A stretch of 64,000 bases of DNA from Auricularia sp. M13 (taxonomy: Eukaryota > Basidiomycota > Agaricomycetes > Auriculariales > Auriculariaceae). The stretch lies in contig CM073200.1 in assembly GCA_037042915.1 (NCBI GenBank), positions 1,674,001-1,738,000 on the forward strand. Reading direction: 5' to 3'. Positions 20,601 through 29,255 of this stretch are shown piece after piece. Below the pieces are notes generated by a model. The model worked only from the letters and a program-made list of their open reading frames with translations, did not search any database and had not been told where the DNA came from. The number at the start of each line of letters is the position of its first letter. Positions within the stretch are counted from its first letter, which is position 1. Position numbers and translations under genes: made by a program.

Positions 20601-22978
20601 CGGATGTGCTCGATGTGTTCTTCAAGCGTATACGAGTAAATGATGATGTCGTCAAGATAGACGTCCATCCACACGCCAAGATGTTCTGAAAATATATGGT
20701 TCATCAGCATTTGGTACGTTGCCGAGCCATTGCAGTCTCCGATCTGCAGTACTAAGCTCTCCATCGTCCCGTCAGGGGTATTAAACAGCGTGCGACTGAC
20801 GTGCTCGGGTACGACACGGATTTGCTCGTAGGCGTCCTTGCCGTCTATGAGGCTTCTCCACGGGCGCCGTACCACGCTCCTGAGTATGGTGTCGATGTCC
20901 GGCAACGGCGTCGCGATCTTCAATGTATTCTCGTTCTGCGCTCGCTTGTCTACGACAGTGCGCATGCGCAGAACTCCGTCTCCCTTCGGTGGCTTCGGGA
21001 TAATGAGCAGTGGCGTGCAACTCGTCCCTGAGGCAAGTCTCCAGCGTCCCGTCGCGAGGTAAGCATTTTTCTTCTCCGTCCACAGACTTCTCATCGCTTC
21101 TGGACAGCGCGACGGACGCCATGGATATATTTTCTTCTCGTCGATGAGAGGAATCGTATGGTTAATCGCGCGCAGCGGCGGGAGCTCGGTGAGCCACGCA
21201 TCCTTGCAGAGGTCTTCTGCCTCTTTCTTCAGTTGCTGACGCAGTGTCTCTAGTCGCTCCTCATTGATGATCGCGGCCGCGGCGGATAATGAGAACGCCT
21301 CAGAGCCTTGTATCGGCTCCGGCTTCGCGCTCCCGATTACCACACGTGTCGGGTTGAGTCCAATGGCAACGGAATGCTGCCACATAAAGGGGGTGCCTAA
21401 AATCAGGTCATAATTGTCTAGGTTAGCAACGTCGAATCTCTTCTCGCAGTCGATGTCTTGATATTTGAACTGCGCAGATACTTCGACATTAATCTTTGAA
21501 CGAGAACCCTTGACTGCGAGCTGCACCGGAATGGGACGCTCCAGTGCTCTCACTTTCAGTTTGAGCTGGTCCACCAGCGTTGTGGACACGAAATCCGCGA
21601 GGGATCCCGAATCTATTAATACGCGGACAACCCGGTCTTGTACACGCGCTTCCACTACAACCGGCCTAGGAACCATCCGGGATATGCTTCGTACCCGCAT
21701 AGCAGTACGCTCAAGCGGTTCTGAAGCTCCCGGCTTCCTTATCCCACTACTGCCCGCTCGCCCCGCGCCGACTGGACGCGAGGAACTCACGGTAATCGCG
21801 TGACACGCGATCCTGCTGCGGGAGAGAAGGTCAGCCTGAGTTGTTACTGGAAGAGGCGCGGTACTCACAGGTTCCACAGTCGAATGGATCTCGGCGCGGT
21901 GCAGAACTGCGGGAATGTTGATTCCCGCGGCCGCGATCTCAGGCGTCACGTGATAGTCAAGCCGCGTCTCCAGGTCGCGAACGAAGGTCTGTCCGCGGCT
22001 GCGCATAATCACGTAACGCTGATTGTCGACTCCAAGTTGGTGCGCTTGCTCGTTGGACATTAGCCGGAATTCGCCGTTGAGAAAGACTACAGCGTGATCG
22101 GGTGAGTAGTCCGGGTTTCTTTCGTTCGGAATACTGAGACCGCGTAGGCTTGCGATGGTTGGTCCATCGTAGCCTGCGTGTCTCTCGACGTGACGGCGCA
22201 CGATCGCAGACACACGCAAGTCTCCGGCCAGGAAGTCGTCACGGTAGACTTCATAAGCATCACCGGTACCCCAGTCGTTCACAACGAACGAGTTGTTCTC
22301 TTCGTCGTAGTTGACCGTAAACCGGCGGTCGACATGCATTTTGACGGTCCCATCAAGCGAGGTGAGATTTCCGAAATAGTTCTTGAACTTGATTAACACC
22401 TCCTCTACGATGTAGGGCTTAGCGTACGCGAGCTCGTGCTCGCTCTCGGGGTGCTCGATCATGAGACGCATCCCCGCGAGCTGCAGTGCATTCTCGTCGC
22501 TGTATTCGCGCTCGTCGTATGGGATTTCATCTTGAAGTTCGACATGGTGAGCGCGAATTGTCTTGATCTTCTGCGCTGGCGGCTTGCTGACCCGTGCAGC
22601 ACTTGAGTGTAGAATCGCGGGGCGGCGTGCTTGCATTCGTGTCGGGCAGTTTCTGCTGAAATGCCCTTCGCTCTTGCAGATGAAGCACTTGCCCTCTGCT
22701 TGCAGGCGCACCTTCTCCTCGGCACTGAGGACTTCGCGCCGCACGAATTGGCCATCGCGCGAGCGTGGAGGTCCAGTCATTGGTCCTCCTCTCACTCCTC
22801 CGCGATTGCTGGATCCTCGGAGTCCACCGCGGCCGCGACTAGACTGGAATCCGACAGCGTTGCTGCGGATCCAGGTCTTTGGTCGAGGGGTAGGTCGTCC
22901 GACGGTGAGACTCGCGTTCTGAACGCGCTGACGCCAGTTTGGAGCAGAACTCGATGCTGTGCGCCCGTGGACGCGGTC
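17642..22978 (-). CDS. pol: Pol polyprotein (in frame with gag after one TAG)
   Basis: The frame is open from immediately after the gag stop (22,978) to the stop at 17,642, about 1,778 residues, with no stop before the usual start-like codons. Counting from the GTG codon at 22,795: CCHC zinc knuckle at residues 37-50 (CFICKSEGHFSRNC); aspartic protease VLIDSGS at 393-398; reverse transcriptase about 590-780 with YLDD at 713-716; RNase H about 855-985 (TDA, TDHKAL, NKFADALSR); a ~200-residue disordered linker; integrase with a zinc-binding HH-CC region (C1314, C1317), then D1350, D1414 and E1450 (a D-35-E spacing) and a GPY-like region (RYIGPYKI). The chromodomain is at about 1650-1695 (LLFEVKWNTGQVSWE). 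All catalytic residues I looked for are present, so the enzyme set seems intact. Expression requires reading through or around the TAG at 22,979-22,981. Confidence 0.93.
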   Translation of the reverse strand, partial: DRVHGRTASSSAPNWRQRVQNASLTVGRPTPRPKTWIRSNAVGFQSSRGRGGLRGSSNRGGVRGGPMTGPPRSRDGQFVRREVLSAEEKVRLQAEGKCFICKSEGHFSRNCPTRMQARRPAILHSSAARVSKPPAQKIKTIRAHHVELQDEIPYDEREYSDENALQLAGMRLMIEHPESEHELAYAKPYIVEEVLIKFKNYFGNLTSLDGTVKMHVDRRFTVNYDEENNSFVVNDWGTGDAYEVYRDDFLAGDLRVSAIVRRHVERHAGYDGPTIASLRGLSIPNERNPDYSPDHAVVFLNGEFRLMSNEQAHQLGVDNQRYVIMRSRGQTFVRDLETRLDYHVTPEIAAAGINIPAVLHRAEIHSTVEPVSTAPLPVTTQADLLSRSRIACHAITVSSSRPVGAGRAGSSGIRKPGASEPLERTAMRVRSISRMVPRPVVVEARVQDRVVRVLIDSGSLADFVSTTLVDQLKLKVRALERPIPVQLAVKGSRSKINVEVSAQFKYQDIDCEKRFDVANLDNYDLILGTPFMWQHSVAIGLNPTRVVIGSAKPEPIQGSEAFSLSAAAAIINEERLETLRQQLKKEAEDLCKDAWLTELPPLRAINHTIPLIDEKKIYPWRPSRCPEAMRSLWTEKKNAYLATGRWRLASGTSCTPLLIIPKPPKGDGVLRMRTVVDKRAQNENTLKIATPLPDIDTILRSVVRRPWRSLIDGKDAYEQIRVVPEHVSRTLFNTPDGTMESLVLQIGDCNGSATYQMLMNHIFSEHLGVWMDVYLDDIIIYSYTLEEHIEHIRTVFKILRENKFYLSADKMQLFASEINILGHIIDEHGIRMDPHKVDSVANWKVPTSRALLQSFLGAVGFLAPDCAGIRIPMGVLTPLTGVNRPWRWGATEQRAFDDIRKIVAEHRDQHRVAINYNKDAPWINLVTDACLTGGSGYISQGDDLATAKVCAFWSGKFNPAQQNYPVHELELLAIVESLKRFRGMLHGARFRICTDHKALQYFMSQRSLSSRQSRWLDVLNEFDFEVMYIPGETNKFADALSRLYSEDKAGTVRAPSELIYEENDDDDKPVLQSNAVGLTWRAHASRWLSAPVLTGREALASFAASVRRQDSPDRRNKGDTEGQQQATSHNKGDTKVDAPLNDAVRRSVRLGAKTGPPAWASLIQDRRRPRRGKHDDAPANAGTPDAASNEATPEVVKMGEPANADPPRELEPAQPSGGRDHDEDKAGEEDARSPANVSPSRASGDVLGQDAGTAEPLLDYRLADIASVLKAAEPQLDIPAIFEPEYQNDKFFKMITENPHDYRNFRIKNGIVQMITDEESLIGVPDCLHQGRSVREIIISQAHSILAHLSTSKTLQYVRTVFWWRDMHRDIEAFCRSCSVCALNRANSQQPLGKLKTLPVPSRPWQSIGIDFVGPLPDSFTRLGRFDMICVVIDHLTSMVHIVPTQSTYKATDIAELVFDHVYKLHGLPERIVSDRDSLFTSIFWRSLHDLIGVDIRMSSAYHPETDGSTERANRTLVQMLRTCALANPTDWEKRLPAIEFAMNSAVSETTGFSPFFLNYGALPRALKWSASSPYPGVIKFAQMMKDAIMQAHDCIIDARVRQTRQANKHRRVTPFGEGDWVYLATKNLSLPKGTSRKLVPRYIGPYKITRTLVRDTTFELDLPQELRARGIHNAFHASLLRPHVINDDKRFPGRLLGQLPGFGPSPDEWTVSEITNHYGKGRDLLFEVKWNTGQVSWERIREVKHLAALESYLQAMGVEKPRDLPAGMSVPPEDTRD

Positions 22979-25900
22979 CTAGGTGTGCATATGGCGATCA
23001 ACACCAGCGCGCGCACGTTCGCCTTTCTCAAACTGTTCCGCGGCAGTCACCAGCTGGTCGAACGAGCTCTCGTCGATGTTGAACCCGTAATCGAACCATT
23101 TGGACCGTATGTAGCTGTGCACACCTTCCCATAACACTTGGATAAGCTGACGCTCTCCAATGTCAGGGAACCGGCGCGCAAGTACTTGGATATCGCGCGC
23201 GAACTCGCGCACATCCCTCTGGCCTTGAGTCGACTGCGCGAAACGCTTGCGAAGCATGAGCTTGAAGTCCGAGGGGAAGCAGTGGTCGAATAGTTCATTG
23301 AAGAACTTTCGCATTGTCCATTTCTCCTCGGACAACACGATGTTGCTCATGAACCAGCGTAGGGACTTTTCCGAAAGGAAGCTTGACATCATGGGGATTG
23401 CCCACTTGGTACGCACACCATTCAGCCGTTTCCAGAGGTCGACCTCATAGCACCATTGGTCGTAGATGTCAACGTCCGCGCGTCCATCGTAGACGCGCGG
23501 TTGCTTGATTTTCATTTGTGAGACGAGTTTGCGCCGCGCGCGCAAGTCGTCTTCGTTGTCGTCCGACTCGCTCCCAGAGTCGTCTCCGGGATCGCCATCT
23601 CCAGGCTCTCCGCCAGCAGGCGGAGTTGGGTCAGAACCGCCAGGCGGCAGAGGTGATCCTCCTCGCCAGCCGTCGCCACCCGGAAAACCACCTCCTGGTG
23701 GTCCTCCTCCTCCTCCTCCTCCATTCCCACCCGGTCCCCCTCTGCCGTTCCCGCCACCATGCCCATTCCCCGCTGGGTCAGGGCTCGGTGGCGTTGGCGT
23801 TGGCGGCGTGTCACTGGGTCCGTTCGGCGGTCCAGCCGGCGGCTTCCCAGATCCAGGAGGTCTGCGGCGAGCATCCCGCTCGCCGTGCGGTGCTCCAGTC
23901 GCAGGGGCGGACGAATCGAGCGCAGCTGGGGTCGATCTTCCCCAGCTTTGCTGATTTGTTCGCACCTGTACGGGGTCCTTGGTGAGATTCATCGCAAGAG
24001 GAGACGGACGAGCAGTTCTTACCTTATTTCTTGCTGACCGGCTGCTGACAGGGTACGCGAGATCGCCAGAGTTGGACGATTCACTTTGAAAGAAGGTGGA
24101 ACGGACTGGAGCGCCACCACTGAGTGCTCCGGGCAAGCCTCCAGCTTCCGAGTAATACCCACCCGGCGGCGCAGCTCTTGCTCGCGGCGTCTCCGGGTTG
24201 GCATTGTGCACAGTAATGCTGCGCACCATTCCTCCCGGTGGGAAAGGTACGTTCTTGCTCTGGGGAACAGGTGTAGTTTTTGCTGACGCTTTCCCCCAGA
24301 TCGGGATTCCCTGGCTGGATTGTGACTTGAGTACGTCCGTTTTCGCCTGCACAACACCGTGCTGTTGCTGCGCAGTCGAGGCGAGCGACGAGCTTGCCTT
24401 CGTCCGCCGCAGGATACCCGGCGTGACCGGCGCTGGGTCAGCTTGATACGACGGCAGCGGCGACGACGAGTCGGCGAAGGAGAACCGAACTGACTTAGGC
24501 GTGGAGGTCGCTGTGGGTCTCTCCAGCGGGTCCACGCCTTTGCCTTTTCCCGGGCGTCCAGTGCCGATGGGATCGGGTAACGGTCGAGTCTTGGGCGAGG
24601 GAGACGTACGAGCGGCCTCGCTGTACGTCTTCGGTTTCGGTGGTGCCTGCACTGGCTTGACTAAATGCGCAGGTACCTCGTTGTTCGCGAATTTAACCAG
24701 GGCGGTCGCGGCCAGCGGTTTCGACTGCGTAGCGCATTCATTCACATAGTTGAGCCACTGGCGCAGTACCTCGACATGATGATCTGGGAAGATCCCGCTC
24801 ATATATGCGAGCGCGGGATCCAGTCCTTCATCATGGTACTTGTTCAGCGCCGACTCGCTGAACCTGCGCAGCTTCTTTACATATGCGCTGACCGACGTCA
24901 CAGGTTCCTCGCCAGGCAGCAACGGCTGCGGTTCGGGCGTCGAGCGGGGGCTTGACGGCGCAGTGGCTGGTTCACTGTTGAACGGACCAGTTGTAGCGCC
25001 ACTCGTTGTCTCACTCGGTGCGACGAGAGAAGGCACCGCGCTAGTCGCCTGAGACGATGGGCGACTGCTCGGTCCTTCTTCTTTGTCACTTTCGACGGCG
25101 GGTAGGTCCTGCGCAGTTTTACTGGGGTGAGTTTCTTCTTCTATCACCCACGGCTCAATTCTGACCGAGTGATCCCCGCTGTTGTAGTGCGCGTACCACG
25201 GAGGGAAATCCTGCGGTCCCGAGATGGTCGGCACAGGGATCACTTCGCTAGCTTGCTTCGGAGGTGAGCCTTTCTTGATTTTGGTAACCCATCCGTCGGC
25301 GTCGACAATGGTTCCTTCGCCAACTGTTCGCCAAGTCGGATTCGCGTCTGCGTCTCCCGACGTGCGCGTGCCGAACTTGACAGTTGGCTCAGCTACCATT
25401 GCTGATGGCTGTATTCTCGGCGGGCTCGTCCTTTCTGAGCCCGGCGGGTCTGCTGTCGGCGGCTTTGGTGCAACTCCGGGATCTGCCGGAGTTGCAGCAG
25501 CAGGCAACTGGATCGCGCCGCCGCCCGTTACAACCGTCGCCGTTCCCTCAGGCGCAGCTGGCACTGGCTGGATTGGCCCGTGCGGCTGCGTCAGGGGTGA
25601 AACGCGGGGTACTGACGGCGTTGTAGGCGCAGTATCCGGGTCGGCCGTGCGGAACGATGCGTCCGCCGCCGAATCCGCCGATTTGTCTGCTGCTAGCGGG
25701 AACTCAAAGTCCCCGACTAGTTTGCTGACGTGAATGGACCCCGCTTCGCTCAGCGGGGTCAACGGCGACATGGGTGCGGTGCGCGACGCAGCAGGTGTCG
25801 CGGGCACAAAGTCGCCGGCGTTCGATGCTCCAGCTGGTTTGGCTGGGGTCATCAGACCTTCCCAGGACTCCCGTCTCGCCGGGGAGTCCGCATCCAGCAT

Positions 25901-26068
25901 GGCGAACACGCGGCGCGCTGGAATGCGCGGCGTCGCCAGCCGAGCAATCGTGTCACGCAACTCGCGGACACGATTGTGCAAAGGGGTCGGTCCTCCCGGG
26001 AGCGACCCGGGGGCGCGAGTGTCTTCGTCACTCGCGTACGAACGTCTTCCAGAGCGGGTCTTGACCAT
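22979..26068 (-). CDS. gag: Gag polyprotein
   Basis: ATG at 26068 (MVKTRSGRRSYASDED), 1,029 codons, stop TAG at 22,979-22,981. The N-terminal ~750 residues are Pro/Ser/Thr rich with a Gly-rich stretch and look disordered. The last ~190 residues form a typical retrotransposon gag capsid region (WCYEVDLWKRLNGV, FFNELFDHCFPSDF, REFARDIQVLARRFPDIGER). The zinc knuckle is not in this frame before the stop but 98 codons after it, in pol. This is an unusually large Gag because of the long disordered N-terminus. It assembles the particle that packages element RNA. Single in-frame TAG to pol is discussed in the findings. Confidence 0.92.
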   Translation of the reverse strand: MVKTRSGRRSYASDEDTRAPGSLPGGPTPLHNRVRELRDTIARLATPRIPARRVFAMLDADSPARRESWEGLMTPAKPAGASNAGDFVPATPAASRTAPMSPLTPLSEAGSIHVSKLVGDFEFPLAADKSADSAADASFRTADPDTAPTTPSVPRVSPLTQPHGPIQPVPAAPEGTATVVTGGGAIQLPAAATPADPGVAPKPPTADPPGSERTSPPRIQPSAMVAEPTVKFGTRTSGDADANPTWRTVGEGTIVDADGWVTKIKKGSPPKQASEVIPVPTISGPQDFPPWYAHYNSGDHSVRIEPWVIEEETHPSKTAQDLPAVESDKEEGPSSRPSSQATSAVPSLVAPSETTSGATTGPFNSEPATAPSSPRSTPEPQPLLPGEEPVTSVSAYVKKLRRFSESALNKYHDEGLDPALAYMSGIFPDHHVEVLRQWLNYVNECATQSKPLAATALVKFANNEVPAHLVKPVQAPPKPKTYSEAARTSPSPKTRPLPDPIGTGRPGKGKGVDPLERPTATSTPKSVRFSFADSSSPLPSYQADPAPVTPGILRRTKASSSLASTAQQQHGVVQAKTDVLKSQSSQGIPIWGKASAKTTPVPQSKNVPFPPGGMVRSITVHNANPETPRARAAPPGGYYSEAGGLPGALSGGAPVRSTFFQSESSNSGDLAYPVSSRSARNKVRTARPSPLAMNLTKDPVQVRTNQQSWGRSTPAALDSSAPATGAPHGERDARRRPPGSGKPPAGPPNGPSDTPPTPTPPSPDPAGNGHGGGNGRGGPGGNGGGGGGGPPGGGFPGGDGWRGGSPLPPGGSDPTPPAGGEPGDGDPGDDSGSESDDNEDDLRARRKLVSQMKIKQPRVYDGRADVDIYDQWCYEVDLWKRLNGVRTKWAIPMMSSFLSEKSLRWFMSNIVLSEEKWTMRKFFNELFDHCFPSDFKLMLRKRFAQSTQGQRDVREFARDIQVLARRFPDIGERQLIQVLWEGVHSYIRSKWFDYGFNIDESSFDQLVTAAEQFEKGERARAGVDRHMHT

Positions 26069-26359
26069 GTTTAATGAGTTTTTATTTGTTTTCGAATTCG
26101 AGTTGAGATTGGAGATTGAAACTTGAGACTGAGACAGGTTTAGAAAAGAGACCGAGATTTGATTTGAGATTTAAGAGAGACTTGAGAGGTTGAGGAGAGG
26201 TTGAGAGTTGAGATTTGAGAGAGTTGAGGGTGATGGTGAGAGTGAAGTGAGTTGGTTGAGGTTGAGATTGAGATTTGCTGTAAAAGTTTCTGCATGCAGT
26301 GTGATCAGTACTGTATGCAAGGGTCATAAATGCAAAACAGAGAAGTTTCATTCAAAAAA
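26069..26359 (-). other. 5' leader of the retrotransposon, strand-asymmetric
   Basis: From about 26,085 to 26,275 the plus strand is almost pure purine plus T (GAGATTGAGATTGAAAC-like repeats), so the transcript leader is rich in C, T and A with CTCAAT-type repeats and nearly free of G. Such leaders are unstructured. No TGG-starting primer-binding site follows the LTR; the first bases are TTTTTTGAATG. Confidence 0.7.
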
Positions 26360-27095
26360 TGTAAGGCCAAGCGGCCATGAGTGAATAGTGAGAACCAATA
26401 AAATCATTACTCACCGATGGCTTTGGGCCTTTAGACAATATTGAGAGCTGCTTGAGCTTGTTCTCACTCAGGAATGAATGGGAATTGGCTCTGTTAAGCA
26501 GACTGAGGAGCTCAGAGTCCTAGAATACAGATATTTATACTAAAAATACAGGTAGAGTCATGGATTGTGCTCTGACTCGGGCTCCACAATTATCCCGGTC
26601 ATTCTATGACTCGGGATAGCTCCTGCCGGGCGTACTCGTCATATCCCGCACTCTAACGAGGCGGGATAGTCGGTACTGGCGGCAGGAGACTGACTGCGGC
26701 GGCGCGCTATCCCGCCGCCGGGGTATACGCGCCGCTACGGCATCCTCGACTCCTCGGTCCCGAGCTATCCGCAGCTCGAGGGACGCGCGTCTCGACCCGA
26801 AGGGCAGATGCGCGTAGTCGGCCGGCTTGCGATCCAGAACCAGGCCTTCGCAGCGAGGCCGCATCATTGGGCCGAGCCGCAAGCTATCTTTACCACTCGC
26901 TCTTCGGCTCAGTGGTTAAAGTGCTTGATGTAACTATCTGGTACCCGTGTTCAATCCTGAGCAGTGGTTGGTTTTTATTACAAATCCGGGCGAGTCTGGT
27001 TACAATCTTAAATGCCGCGCAAGTCTATCCTAGTTCCCGGGTAAGCAAGAACTGGATAACTATCAGTCACCGGCAAGGAGAGAGCGGGCGTTACA
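26360..27095 (-). repeat. 5' LTR (736 bp)
   Basis: Same length and ends as the left LTR. Because gag and pol read leftwards, this is the promoter-bearing 5' LTR. No TATA box was singled out. The region just inside it (element strand TTTTTTGAATGAAAC) does not begin with the TGG expected of a tRNA primer-binding site. Confidence 0.97.
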
Positions 27096-27100
27096 TAAAG
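27096..27100. repeat. Target-site duplication TAAAG (right)
   Basis: Partner of the TAAAG copy at 15390-15394; together they delimit the LTR retrotransposon exactly. Confidence 0.95.
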
Positions 27101-28592
27101 TGACATACCAAGAGCATTGACACAGGTTGCGAAGCCAGGTTCTGGCAGGACAGCCACCGCTAAATTACAGGATCAAACAACATAAATTTCTCAGTAACAA
27201 GAACTTACATGACGTCAGTGTGGCGGCCACAAGACTTGTGGTTTTGAGAAAATCAATTACTGAGGCCACGTAAACAGACTTGAATATAGATAGTGACGAA
27301 GAATACCATATTGCTCAGGGTGGAAAGCTATTAAATCGCCTGGAGCCTGTTAATTTTCAATAGATATAGTAATCAGGCTAACCTACCATTGGAATTCAAG
27401 ATATTGACAAAATGGTCAGGAGCTGGCCTGATCACAGCTATAGAAATTATGAGCAAATCATATGGGACTATGAAAGCACATACTGCGAGGTGTTGATTGT
27501 TTCTGGAATATTTTACGAAAGAGAAACATTGGGGAGCCTACAACATTATTAGTACTGTGCAACATATATTCTAGTCCATTTACCTGGTACAAGAATGTAA
27601 CTGTTATATTTCAGAAGCAGACGTAAAGCCACGAGAGAGTATGTTCTTGGGCCTAGGTTAAATATTGGGATAAACTCAGCAGTTGTACATGTTGCCAATT
27701 AAAACTCGTACTCACAATATATGAGCCAAGCAAGCACAAGCAACAGAAGATTAGAGCCAAGCAAGCACAAGCAACAGAAAATTAGACTCTGGCTGTCCAA
27801 AAACACTCAACAAATTGGGAGTGAGTTTGAAGCCAGCCAACGCAAAGTCAGCCAACGCACCTGCACAAGATCAACGCTAGCTACGATAGGCACAATAACT
27901 GTGCCGATATCTGGGCTAAGCACAAGTATTTATGACGTGGCACAATAACTGTGCGAGACGACACAAGAGGGGGTGGAGGATATGTGGTGAGGATGGAGTA
28001 GAAAAAGACTTACTCAGAAAAGGCGCTATGAAGGTTGCCCCCAGTCCCCAGCCCAGAGAAACAGGCCAAGTAATGAGGAATATAGCGCTCAATCGCCAAA
28101 GTCTGGGATGAGCACAGAGTACCACAAATTGGAAGCCAGTCCACAAGGTGTAGGATCAACCGCTCCCAAATGAGAACAGTCAGATTTTTTAATCGTTCTC
28201 AAATGAGAGCAACTAAGGATAAACCACAGAAAGTGATTTTACCCTGAGGGGTGACGAGCTTGAGGTGGAGTGGAAGCAGGGAAACGATGGTGGTGGTAGG
28301 AGAACAAGAGGCAAAACGCTGAGTTCGAAATTCCAACTCAATTCAAGGTCAGCCAAATGCAAGCACATCCATCCTCAACACCAGAAGCCTACCTCATGGC
28401 CTTGCCACTATGTACATAGCTCCAATCATGCAATAGATGGACAAGAGCACGCATGATGAACATGTATTGACGCAGTTCCATGTGCAAACACCGAATGGAA
28501 GCTCTCACCAATTCCATGACTGAAGAACCTCTGCCATGGCTCAGAGAGCTTATATCCAAGCATAATACAAGTAAATAAGATGAATTGAACTT
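27101..28592. other. AT-richer intergenic DNA with short direct repeats
   Basis: No convincing gene. AGCCAAGCAAGCACAAGCAA is present twice in tandem (27,723 and 27,755; unit about 32 bp), and GGCACAATAACTGTGC occurs twice (27,889 and 27,939). Composition differs clearly from the GC-rich element to the left. Confidence 0.6.
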
Positions 28593-28596
28593 ATAG

Positions 28597-28676
28597 CAGC
28601 AGTGGTGCGTACTGGTGCGTACTGGTGCGCACTGGTGCATATTGGTGCGCACCAACTGGTGCGCTGGTGCGCAAGT
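28597..28676. repeat. ~11-bp tandem repeat GGTGCGYACT
   Basis: Six to seven near-copies of TGGTGCGTAC / TGGTGCGCAC at about 11-bp spacing. The core GTGCGCAC is its own reverse complement. A three-copy relative lies at 30,779-30,808 and another at 30,949-30,977. Confidence 0.8.
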
Positions 28677-29007
28677 GGTGTATGCTTGCTTTCATCAGCA
28701 TGAATGAATACAGGCAATAAAATAGTAATATTTCGCATCATGTAGTCTCTGTTTTACCATATTACTCCCCCAATGCCCTGAGGTGCAAGCCTCAGCTGGG
28801 TCATGAGAAAACTGTGCGCACGTGCGCGAGGTCCGTGCGCAGCAGTAATCCTGCCCTAGAAGACTGTTCAGACATCCTAGAATGATTGTTGAGGGTCATT
28901 CCAGTAGCTTACACCTGCCCGCACATGTCTGTGTGCACAAACCTATCAAACCTTAAAAACTGGCCAAGATATTGTCAAATTACTGGTTTCAAGTTCCGCG
29001 CGCAAGT

Positions 29008-29255
29008 TGCGCACGTTGCGCACGGATGCGCACGGACTGCGCACGGATTTTTCACACTGCGCACGAAAGTTGAAATCATGCGCACGGATTGTAAATCTGT
29101 GCGCACGGATGAAGGAGGACTGCGCACGGATTGTGATTTTGTGCGCACGACATTTTGGACCCTGCGCACGGATGTTAGAATCATGCGCACGGACATGGTA
29201 GACATGCGCACGGACATGCTGACACTGCGCACGGATTTTGTGTGTTGCGCACGTA
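29008..29255 (+). repeat. Array of TGCGCAC cores on an exact 21-bp period
   Basis: TGCGCAC(GGA) occurs at 29008, 29017, 29027, 29038, 29058, 29079, 29100, 29121, 29142, 29163, 29184, 29205, 29226 and 29246. From 29058 onward the steps are 21 bp (last step 20). The core is constant while the 11-14 bases between cores vary. Twenty-one base pairs are two helical turns, and seven codons, so all frames appear open as heptad-like peptides; I do not take these as genes. Confidence 0.9.

Larger units (their letters stand above)
15395..27095 (-). mobile_element. Complete Ty3/Gypsy chromovirus-type LTR retrotransposon
   Basis: An 11.7-kb element lies between two 736-bp direct repeats (15395-16130 and 26360-27095). 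Both repeats start TGTAA and end TTACA. The host 5-mer TAAAG is present on both sides (15390-15394 and 27096-27100), the expected target-site duplication. The LTRs differ at six positions by eye, about 99.2% identity, so insertion was recent. Reading is right to left: 5' LTR, pyrimidine-rich leader, gag, a single TAG, pol (protease, reverse transcriptase, RNase H, integrase, chromodomain), an additional spliced ORF, 3' LTR. A chromodomain after the integrase places it with the chromoviruses, which typically target marked chromatin. I did not find a conventional tRNA primer-binding site after the 5' LTR. Confidence 0.97.

Noticed and set aside
23505-23985. Pro/Gly-rich plus-strand frames antisense to gag
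   Set aside because: Mirror images of the Gly/Pro-rich part of Gag; the minus frame has the gag capsid motifs and is the real one.
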